64,000 bases of DNA from RYN-230 sp036509255 (lineage in GTDB: Bacteria; Actinomycetota; Actinomycetes; Streptosporangiales; Streptosporangiaceae), in the NCBI GenBank assembly GCA_036509255.1, contig DATCFY010000044.1:1-64000 (forward strand), given 5' to 3'. Positions 57,459-64,000 of the stretch are shown one piece after another (the first letter of the stretch is position 1; each line of letters starts with the position of its first letter). The notes beneath the pieces are model-generated. The model was given only the letters and a program-made list of their open reading frames with translations. It was not told where the DNA came from and made no database searches. A program made the position numbers and the translations under genes.

Positions 57459-58490
57459 GTGTCCCGGCGCACGATAACGCTCGCTGTGGCCGGGATCGGC
57501 GTGGTTGTGGCGGCCCTCATCGCGGCCCTGGTGCCCGTGCCGTACGTGATCCTCTCGCCCGGCCCGACGCTGAACACCCTGGGCAGGATCCCGAGCGGCC
57601 CGCTGATCACGATCCCCGGGCACCGCACGTACCCGACCTCCGGGCACCTCAACCTGGTCACGGTCTCGTTCCTGGGCGGCCCGGGGAACGGGTTCAACGT
57701 GTTCACCGCGATCCGTGCCTGGCTCACCCCGCACACCGCGGTCGTGCCTGAGCAGGAGCTGTTCCCGACGGGACAGTCGGAGCAGCAGGTCGTCCAGCAG
57801 GACACCGAGCAGATGGTCAATTCGCAGCAGACGGCGCAGGCCGCGGCCCTGTGCACGCTGGGGATCCACTTCACGACCGTGAACAAGGTCACGCAGACGG
57901 AGAAAGGGCTGCCGGCGGCGGGTGTCCTGCACGCTGGGGACGTCATCGCCGCGGTGGATGGCACGCCGGTCAGCTGCTCGCAGGACACTGGCACGCTGAT
58001 CCGCGCGCACTCCCCGGGGTCGGTGGTCACCCTCACGATCGTCCGCCAGGGCAAGCTCCAGCGTGTCCGCCTGAAGACCGCGAATGTCGCGGGGCACGCC
58101 GTGATCGGGGTGTTCGTGGCCGAGAGCTTCGTCTTCCCGTTCAAGGTGAATATCAAGGTCGGTGACATCGGTGGTCCCAGTGCCGGGATGATGTTCGCGC
58201 TCGGCATCGTGGACAAGCTGACCCCTGGCAGCCTGACTGGTGGCCGGTTTGTCGCGGGCACCGGGGAGATCTCGGCCGACGGCGCGGTATCCGCGATCGG
58301 CGGTATCCAGCAGAAGATGGCGGGCGCCCGCGCGGCCGGTGCGACGATCTTCCTGACCCCGGCGGCCAACTGCTCTGATACCACCGGAGCGGTGCCGGCC
58401 GGCCTGCGCCTGGTCAAGGTGGCCACGCTGCGCCAGGCCATGAATGACCTCAGCGCCCTCAAGGCCGGCCGGAGCGTGCCCGGCTGCTGA
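57459..58490 (+). CDS. PDZ-domain Lon-type membrane protease (Rv3194c-like)
   Basis: The 343-residue protein combines an N-terminal membrane span (8-28), an outer segment starting PYVILSPGPTLNTLG, a PDZ domain at about 130-215 (GLPAAGVLHAGDVIAAVDG) and a Lon-type protease domain. The catalytic Ser241 is in GDIGGPSAGMMFALG and Lys286 in AIGGIQQKMAGARAAG, and both members of the Ser-Lys dyad are present. It acts outside the membrane like Bacillus YlbL. AGGAGG stands 4 nt before the GTG at 57459; the in-frame ATG/GTG further upstream lack sites. It pairs with the UPF0182 gene downstream as in mycobacteria. Confidence 0.9.
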   Translation: MSRRTITLAVAGIGVVVAALIAALVPVPYVILSPGPTLNTLGRIPSGPLITIPGHRTYPTSGHLNLVTVSFLGGPGNGFNVFTAIRAWLTPHTAVVPEQELFPTGQSEQQVVQQDTEQMVNSQQTAQAAALCTLGIHFTTVNKVTQTEKGLPAAGVLHAGDVIAAVDGTPVSCSQDTGTLIRAHSPGSVVTLTIVRQGKLQRVRLKTANVAGHAVIGVFVAESFVFPFKVNIKVGDIGGPSAGMMFALGIVDKLTPGSLTGGRFVAGTGEISADGAVSAIGGIQQKMAGARAAGATIFLTPAANCSDTTGAVPAGLRLVKVATLRQAMNDLSALKAGRSVPGC

Positions 58491-58709
58491 AGGCCCGGGT
58501 TCTGAAGGCCGGCTGACCGCTACCTGACCGTTACATGATCACCGCGCCGGCGCCGGTGACGCCCGGCCGCCCTGATCGGGGTACATTGGCGCCGCACGGC
58601 CCAGCATGCCTGGCCGGTTGAGGTCTGGCTGAGCAATGGTGTGCCGGTCATCCGAGTGGGGTAATGCGGCGTTAACGATGTGGCGCTAACCAGCGTGAGG
58701 GGGAGTGCG

Positions 58710-61661
58710 GTGTCCTTCCGGTCCGGATCGGCCCGGCCACCTGCGGGCCGCCCGTCGCTCGCCCGGCTCCGCTGGCCCCGCCTGGTCCTCCCGATCATCG
58801 TGGGCGTGATCGCCTTCTTCGTCCTGATCGCGATCGTGGCCGGGGTCTGGACGGATTTCCTGTGGTACCGGGCCATTCATTATTCGTCGGTGTTCGGCAC
58901 CACCTACGGCACCCGCTGGGCGATGTTCTTCGTGGCCGGGCTGTTCATGGCCGTGGTCACCGGGGCGAACGCCGCGCTGGCCTACCGGCTGCGGCCCATC
59001 TACCGGCCGGTGCCCACGCCGGGCCAGGGCGGCGGGGACGCCTACCGGATGGCCATCGACCCGCACCGGCGGCTGCTGCTGGGCCTGGTGCTCGCCGTGG
59101 TCGGCGTGATCTCCGGCCTCACCGCCTCGGCCTCCTGGCGCACCTGGCTGCTGTTCGCCAACCAGGTCAAGTTCAACAAAGTAGATCCCCAGTTCAAGTG
59201 GGATCTCTCGTTCTTCATCTTCACCTACCCGTTCATCCGGATGGTGCTCAGTTACCTGTTCGCTGCGGTACTGCTCTCCCTGGTGCTGGCCGCGCTGGTG
59301 CATTACCTGTACGGCGGGCTGCGCATGCAGGGCCGCCGGCCCCGGGTGACGATGGCCGCGCAGGCCCACCTGTTCGTGCTGTTCGGCGCCTTCGTGCTGC
59401 TCAAGGCCGTGGCGTACTGGGTCGACCGGTACGGCATCGACTTCTCCCAGCGCGGGGCGGTCACCACCGGCGCCTCCTACACGGACGTCAACGCGGTGCT
59501 GCCGGCCAAGACCGTCCTCGCCGTGATCGCCGTTCTGTGCGCGCTGCTGTTCTTCGCGGGCGCGGCCCGGCGCAGCGCGATGCTGCCCGCCGTCGGGTTC
59601 GGGCTGCTGGTGCTGTCCGCGATCCTTATCGGCGGCCTGTACCCGGCGATCATCCAGCAGTTCGTGGTCAAGCCGAATGAGCTCGCCAAGGAGACCCCGT
59701 ACATCCACCGGGAGATCGACACCACCCGGCAGGCTTACGGACTGAGCTCGTCCACCGTCCGGGTCACGCCGTACTCGGCGTCCGTCGACGTCGGGCAGGC
59801 CGCACTGGACGCCGAGGTGGGCACGCTCAAGGGGATGCGGCTGCTGGATCCCGACGTGGTGTCGCCGACCTTCCAGCAGCTGCAGCAGGTGAAGAGCTAC
59901 TACCAGTTCCCGGCCAACCTGGCGATGGACCGTTACCAGCTGCCCGGGGCGGGCCCGCTGCCGCAGGACACCGTCGTGGCGGTGCGCGGCATGGGCGGCC
60001 CCCCGCCCGGCCAGGGCAACTGGATCAACACCCACCTGGTCTACACGCACGGTTTCGGGGTGGTCGCGGCGACGGCCAACACGGTGCTGGGCAACGGCAA
60101 CCCGTCGTTCGTGGAGAGTGACATCCCGCCGCGCGGGGACCTGGGCCTCCAGCAGCCCCGGGTGTATTTCGGCCAGCAGCAGAACACCTACGCGATCGTC
60201 GGCGGCCCTCCGGGCGGCCGCAAGCAGGAGCTGGACTACCCGTCCGCCGGGGCCAGCGGCCAGCAGAACAACACCTACCGCGGCAGCGGGGGCGTGGACG
60301 TGGGTTCGCCGCTGAACCGGCTGCTGTACACGGTCAAGTTCCGCGAGCTGAACATCCTGCTGTCCGGGGCCATCAACAGCCAGTCGAAGATCCTCTACGA
60401 CCGGCAGCCGCTGGCCCGGGTGGCCAAGGTGGCGCCGTTCCTCACCCTGGACGGCAACCCCTACCCGGTCGTCGCGAACGGGCAGATCCTCTGGGTGGTG
60501 GACGGCTACACCACCACCGGCCTGTACCCCTACTCGCAGCGGCTGAGCATGGCGCAGGCCACCGCGACCAGCGACGATCCGGGCGGCACGATCGCCGGCC
60601 AGCCCACCGGCGACATCAACTACATCCGGAACTCGGTCAAGGCGGTGGTGAACGCCTACACCGGCAGCGTGACGCTGTACCAGTGGGACGCCAGCGACCC
60701 GATTCTGCAAACCTGGATGAACGCGTTCCCCGGGGTCATCAAGCCCAAGGCGGACATCCCGGCGGCCCTGATGCCGCACCTGCGCTACCCGCCGGACCTG
60801 TTCGAGGTGCAGCGCCAGATTCTGACCCAGTACCACGTGCTGTCCGCCCAGTCCTTCTACGGCGGGCAGAACTTCTGGGCCGTGCCCGATAACCCGGGGA
60901 CCTCAAACAGCTCGCAGCCCGCCAGCCAGCCGCCGTACTACCAGACCATGCAGATGCCCGGGGCCACGGCCCAGTTCTCGCTGACCTCGCCGCTGGTCCA
61001 GCGCGGGCGGCAGAACCTGGCCGCGTACATGGCGGTGGACAGCAACCCGCAGTCGGCCGACTACGGCACGATCCGGGTCCTCCAGCTACCCCAGGACGCC
61101 GCCATCCTCGGTCCCCAGCAGGTGCAGGGCACCTTCGAGTCGGACCCGACGATCTCGTCCCAGCTGTCGCTGTACCGGCAGAACGGCTCCAAGGTCATCG
61201 AGGGCAACCTGATCACGCTCCCGGTCGGCGGGGCGCTGGTCTATGAGGAGCCGATCTACATTCAGGCGGCTGGCACCACGGGCGGCAGCACCTCCGGCTC
61301 GTATCCGGTACTCAAACGGGTCGCGGTCTCCTTCGACGGGAACGTCGGGTTCTCGCAGACCCTGTCCGGCGCGCTCAGCCAGGTGATCCCGGGCCTGTCG
61401 TCCAGTCCGGGCAGTTCCTCGGGCTCGTCTGGCTCGTCCGGCACCGGGCAGGGGTCGGCCAGCGCGGTCGTGCGGGCTGACCTGGCCCAGGCCGAGTCGG
61501 ACTACGCCAAGGCCCAGGCGGCTCTGAAGACCGGTGATTTCGCTAGCTACGGTAAATACACGGCGCTCATGAAGCAGCAGCTGGACCGGGCCCAGAAGGC
61601 CGCCCAGGGACACTCGTCGAAGTCGGCAAAGGCCACCCCGTCGCCGTCCGCTTCCCCGTAA
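58710..61661 (+). CDS. UPF0182 family large membrane protein (Rv3193c-like)
   Basis: A 983-residue protein of the UPF0182 (COG1615) family, function unknown. It has seven hydrophobic spans in the first 330 residues (VLPIIVGVIAFFVLIAIVAG, MFFVAGLFMAVVTG, LLLGLVLAVVGVISG and others), then a large outer domain (335-900) with the conserved PYIHREIDTTRQAYGL, GWINTHLVYTHGFGVV-like (here GNWINTHLVYTHGFG), PRVYFGQQ and PVLKRVAVSF. A Ser/Gly linker leads to a C-terminal helix with Ala/Lys/Gln. AGGGGGAG stands upstream of the GTG at 58710; a GTG ten codons earlier is the alternative. It follows the PDZ/Lon protease, its conserved neighbour. Confidence 0.88.
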   Translation: MSFRSGSARPPAGRPSLARLRWPRLVLPIIVGVIAFFVLIAIVAGVWTDFLWYRAIHYSSVFGTTYGTRWAMFFVAGLFMAVVTGANAALAYRLRPIYRPVPTPGQGGGDAYRMAIDPHRRLLLGLVLAVVGVISGLTASASWRTWLLFANQVKFNKVDPQFKWDLSFFIFTYPFIRMVLSYLFAAVLLSLVLAALVHYLYGGLRMQGRRPRVTMAAQAHLFVLFGAFVLLKAVAYWVDRYGIDFSQRGAVTTGASYTDVNAVLPAKTVLAVIAVLCALLFFAGAARRSAMLPAVGFGLLVLSAILIGGLYPAIIQQFVVKPNELAKETPYIHREIDTTRQAYGLSSSTVRVTPYSASVDVGQAALDAEVGTLKGMRLLDPDVVSPTFQQLQQVKSYYQFPANLAMDRYQLPGAGPLPQDTVVAVRGMGGPPPGQGNWINTHLVYTHGFGVVAATANTVLGNGNPSFVESDIPPRGDLGLQQPRVYFGQQQNTYAIVGGPPGGRKQELDYPSAGASGQQNNTYRGSGGVDVGSPLNRLLYTVKFRELNILLSGAINSQSKILYDRQPLARVAKVAPFLTLDGNPYPVVANGQILWVVDGYTTTGLYPYSQRLSMAQATATSDDPGGTIAGQPTGDINYIRNSVKAVVNAYTGSVTLYQWDASDPILQTWMNAFPGVIKPKADIPAALMPHLRYPPDLFEVQRQILTQYHVLSAQSFYGGQNFWAVPDNPGTSNSSQPASQPPYYQTMQMPGATAQFSLTSPLVQRGRQNLAAYMAVDSNPQSADYGTIRVLQLPQDAAILGPQQVQGTFESDPTISSQLSLYRQNGSKVIEGNLITLPVGGALVYEEPIYIQAAGTTGGSTSGSYPVLKRVAVSFDGNVGFSQTLSGALSQVIPGLSSSPGSSSGSSGSSGTGQGSASAVVRADLAQAESDYAKAQAALKTGDFASYGKYTALMKQQLDRAQKAAQGHSSKSAKATPSPSASP

Positions 61662-61669
61662 CTGGGCCC

Positions 61670-61709
61670 TTCTAGTGCGGCCTGCGGGGTCGTAACATGG
61701 TCTAGACCA
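61670..61709 (+). promoter_or_regulatory. possible promoter and palindrome before the glycosyltransferase
   Basis: TTCTAG, 17 nt, TAACAT (61693-61698) could serve as -35/-10. The 12-bp palindrome TGGTCTAGACCA (61698-61709) overlaps the presumed start region and could be an operator. The start codon follows about 180 nt later. Confidence 0.3.
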
Positions 61710-61890
61710 CACCGGCCGCGACGCTGCCGCCGGCCTGGGCCGCGGCCCGCGCGGGACATGAGCGCCGATGCTCACCGGCAGGCCGGCGAAGGGCGTACGC
61801 TCGATCCTGACGGGACATTCATCAATGCTGAATTGGCCAGTTATCTGGCCACTCGGCCCCGCAGGCGGGGGGGAAGGAGAAAGACTGCTC

Positions 61891-63027
61891 GTGGCACCTC
61901 GGGTGCTGGTTGACGCGACCGCCGTGCCGGCGGACCGCGGCGCGCTTGGCCGTTACGTGGATGGCCTGATCGCCGCGCTGGGCGCAGCCGGAGCGGACCT
62001 CGCGGTGGCGTGCCAGCGCGCTGACGAAGAGCGGTACGGCAGGCTCGTGCCCGATGCGAAAATCGTGGCTGGCCCGACCGCGATCGCGCACCGGCCGGCC
62101 CGGCTGGCCTGGGAGCAGACCGGCCTGCCGCTCGTTGCCCAGCAGGTCAACGCCGACGTCCTGCACGCCCCGCACTACACGATGCCGCTGCGGCCCGGCG
62201 TGCCGGTCGTCTCGACCATCCATGACCTGACCTACTTCACCGAGCCGGACGCGCACAATCCGGTCGCGGCGACCTTCTTCAAGTCCGCGATCCGCACCGC
62301 CGCGCGGCGGGCCACCCGGCTGCTGGTCCCGTCCAAGGCCACCCGGGACGAGCTGGTGCGCGTGCTGGGGGCCGACCCGACCCGGATCGACGTGGCCTAC
62401 CACGGGGTGGACCACACGCTGTTCCACCGGCCCACGCCGGAGCGGATCCGCCAGGTGTCCGACCGGCTCGGCCTGCACGGCAAGTCCTACGTGGCCTACC
62501 TGGGCGGCCTGGAGCCGCGCAAGAACGTCCCCGCGCTGATCAGCGGCTGGGCCGGCGCCGTGTCCGACCTGCCCGACCCGCCCGCGCTGGTGCTCGCCGG
62601 CGGCAGCGGCTGGAGCGAGGAGGTGGATGAGGCGGTCGCCGCGGTCCCCGCGCACCTGCGCCTGGTCCGCCCCGGCTACCTGCGCTTCTCCGACCTGCCC
62701 GGCTTCCTCGGCGGCGCGCTCGTGGTGGCGTTCCCGAGCCGGGGCGAGGGTTTCGGGCTGCCGGTGCTGGAGGCCATGGCCTGCGGCGCGCCGGTGCTCA
62801 CCACGCACCGGACGTCGCTGCCGGAGGTCGGCGGGGACGCGGTCGCCTACACCGAGCCCGACGCCGAGGACATCCAGGCGGCGCTGCGCGGACTGCTCGA
62901 GGATCCGGCCCGGCTGGAATCCCTCGGCGAGGCCGGCCACGCCCGGTCCCAGGAATTCACCTGGGAGACCTCGGCCGAAGCCCACATGGCGTCATACCAG
63001 CGTGCAGCGGCGCAGGGCGCGGAGTAA
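61891..63027 (+). CDS. family 4 glycosyltransferase (GT-B)
   Basis: A 378-residue retaining GT-B enzyme, mannosyltransferase-like. The N-domain includes ALGRYVDGLIAALGAAGA, LHAPHYTMPL and STIHDLTYF. The C-domain has AYLGGLEPRKNVPALI, RPGYLRFSDLPGFLGGALVV and the EX7E motif in FPSRGEGFGLPVLEAMACG with its donor-binding glutamates. AAGGAG stands before the GTG at 61891, and the first residues APRVLVDATAVP are the conserved start. It is followed 11 bp later by a sugar-1-phosphate nucleotidyltransferase, which probably makes its donor (GDP-mannose or similar). Confidence 0.87.
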   Translation: MAPRVLVDATAVPADRGALGRYVDGLIAALGAAGADLAVACQRADEERYGRLVPDAKIVAGPTAIAHRPARLAWEQTGLPLVAQQVNADVLHAPHYTMPLRPGVPVVSTIHDLTYFTEPDAHNPVAATFFKSAIRTAARRATRLLVPSKATRDELVRVLGADPTRIDVAYHGVDHTLFHRPTPERIRQVSDRLGLHGKSYVAYLGGLEPRKNVPALISGWAGAVSDLPDPPALVLAGGSGWSEEVDEAVAAVPAHLRLVRPGYLRFSDLPGFLGGALVVAFPSRGEGFGLPVLEAMACGAPVLTTHRTSLPEVGGDAVAYTEPDAEDIQAALRGLLEDPARLESLGEAGHARSQEFTWETSAEAHMASYQRAAAQGAE

Positions 63028-63038
63028 TCTCGCTGCCT

Positions 63039-64000
63039 ATGTCAGGCCAGCCAGAAATGCCCGCCGGCCGTGAGCCGCTCGAGGCGATCCTGCTCGTCGG
63101 CGGCCAGGGAACCCGGCTCCGCCCGCTCACCATCGGCACGCCCAAGCCGCTGCTGCCGACCGCGGGTGTGCCGTTCCTCGCCCACCAGTTCGCTAAGGCG
63201 GCCGCGGCCGGGATCACCCACGTGGTGCTGGCCACCGCCTACCGGGCCAGCATGTTCGCCGAGTGCTTCGGGGACGGCGCCGCGTTCGGGCTGGAGATCT
63301 CCTACGTCCACGAGGCCGAGCCGCTCGGCACCGGCGGCGCGATCCGGAACGCCGCGTCCGGGCTGCGCAGCGGCCCGGACAGCCCCGTCGTCGTGTTCAA
63401 CGGCGACGTCCTGTCCGGCCACGACATCTCCGCGCAGATCGACCTGCACCGCAAGGCCGACGCCGCGGTCACGCTGCACCTGGTGGAGGTGGCCGACCCG
63501 GCGCGGTTCGGCTGCGTGCCCACCGACCCCGGCGGCCGGGTGACCGCGTTCCTGGAGAAATCTCCGAACCCGGTCACCAACCGGATCAACGCAGGCTGCT
63601 ACGTGTTCCGCCGGTCGGTCATCGACGAGATCCCGCCCGGCCAGGTGATCTCCGTGGAACGGGTGACCTTCCCCGACCTGATCAGCGCGGGCGCTGTGGT
63701 GATGGGCTACCCCGATTCGTCCTACTGGCTCGACGTGGGCACCCCGGAGGCGTTCGTGCAGGGTTCCTGTGACCTGGTACGCGGGCGGCTGGCTTCGGCA
63801 GCCGTCCCCGGGTCGCCGGGCGAAATGCTCGCCCTGGACGGGGCCGCGGTCGACCCCGCGGCCCAGGTTTGCGGTGGCACCGTGGTCGGTGCGGGTGCGC
63901 GGGTTGGCGCGGACGCCTACGTCAACGGCAGCGTGCTGTTCGATGCGGCCAGCGTCGGCGCCGGGGCCCGGGTCAGCGGCAGCGTGATCGGCCGGGGTGC
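63039..64000 (+). CDS. sugar-1-phosphate nucleotidyltransferase (ManC/GlmU-like), 3' end beyond window
   Basis: This enzyme would join a sugar-1-phosphate to a nucleotide. Visible residues 1-320 show the signature LLVGGQGTRLRPLTIGTPKP at 18-37, PLGTGGAIRNAA, FNGDVLSG (metal-binding Asp), EKSPNPVTNRINAGCYVF and WLDVGTPEAF. From about residue 270 hexapeptide-repeat strands begin (AQVCGGTVVGAGARVGA, SVLFDAASVGAG), so a left-handed beta-helix follows and the chain is cut by the window edge. The best family guess is mannose-1-phosphate guanylyltransferase. The ATG is 9 bp after the glycosyltransferase stop. Confidence 0.88.
   Translation, partial: MSGQPEMPAGREPLEAILLVGGQGTRLRPLTIGTPKPLLPTAGVPFLAHQFAKAAAAGITHVVLATAYRASMFAECFGDGAAFGLEISYVHEAEPLGTGGAIRNAASGLRSGPDSPVVVFNGDVLSGHDISAQIDLHRKADAAVTLHLVEVADPARFGCVPTDPGGRVTAFLEKSPNPVTNRINAGCYVFRRSVIDEIPPGQVISVERVTFPDLISAGAVVMGYPDSSYWLDVGTPEAFVQGSCDLVRGRLASAAVPGSPGEMLALDGAAVDPAAQVCGGTVVGAGARVGADAYVNGSVLFDAASVGAGARVSGSVIGRG

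Noticed and set aside
58686..60836. Minus-strand open frame of about 716 codons opposite the UPF0182 gene
   Set aside because: It is an antisense shadow with no domain; the plus-strand protein matches a known large family over its full length.
1..64000. tRNA and rRNA genes
   Set aside because: I scanned for T-loop (GGTTCGA-type) and acceptor patterns outside coding regions and found none; a covariance-model search would be needed to exclude all.

Overview
This is a very GC-rich chromosomal segment of a mycelial-type actinomycete. The evidence is the G/C-rich third codon positions, the WhiB7, ANTAR, mycoredoxin and DUF1707 proteins, frequent GTG starts, leaderless-type promoters, and two gene blocks that keep the order seen in Mycobacterium and Streptomyces. 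The genus cannot be fixed from the sequence. No rRNA, tRNA, CRISPR array or intact insertion sequence was seen.

Block 1 (1-19.6 kb) is a core block: class I fumarase (cut by the window edge), a phosphotransferase, a MarR/ABC-2 exporter operon, an MFS permease, a DUF1707 protein, glpX, a TetR regulator, xseB, an OafA-type acyltransferase, xseA, a lipid-droplet-type protein, ispH, a DUF6542 membrane protein, rmuC and ychF. It matches M. tuberculosis Rv1098c-Rv1112 in content. Here xseB is inverted and separated from xseA by the acyltransferase. A broken TMEM175-type channel gene lies behind rmuC.

The accessory centre (19.6-45.7 kb) starts with a decayed 0.9 kb stretch that holds a HicB antitoxin remnant without a start codon. 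A seven-gene type IV secretion-like operon follows (20.5-31.7 kb): TcpC/VirB8-like, a small membrane protein, a TcpE-ParA fusion, a VirB4-like ATPase, a VirB6/TrbL-like protein with a long disordered tail, a small anchored protein, and a lytic transglycosylase-NlpC/P60 wall hydrolase. The window holds no relaxase, coupling protein or integrase. Next is a surface-glycan region (31.8-39.5 kb) with two family-2 glycosyltransferases, a nucleotide-sugar dehydrogenase, an epimerase and two large polytopic membrane proteins. A cyanophycin synthetase/cyanophycinase pair follows (39.5-43.1 kb), sitting behind a frameshifted third copy of the large membrane protein.

Block 2 (45.7-61.7 kb) is core again: ANTAR protein, mycoredoxin, a short UvrD2 helicase, acyl-CoA thioesterase II, whiB7, an ABC1 kinase, a ThiF-like protein, a zinc-dependent metalloprotease, an NAD-dependent epimerase-like protein, moaE, a PDZ/Lon protease and a UPF0182 protein. 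Most of this order equals Rv3198A-Rv3193c. The whiB7 leader is unusually readable: a WhiB7-type promoter, a 109-codon leader ORF, a hairpin over that ORF's stop codon and a 15-bp terminator-like stem before whiB7. The window ends in a glycosyltransferase and a sugar-nucleotide transferase cut by the edge.

The most rewarding parts are the relaxase-less secretion-like operon with its TcpE-ParA fusion, the whiB7 attenuator, the cyanophycin cassette, and a recurrent leaderless promoter layout (TANNNT, 6-7 nt, start codon) in front of at least eight genes.
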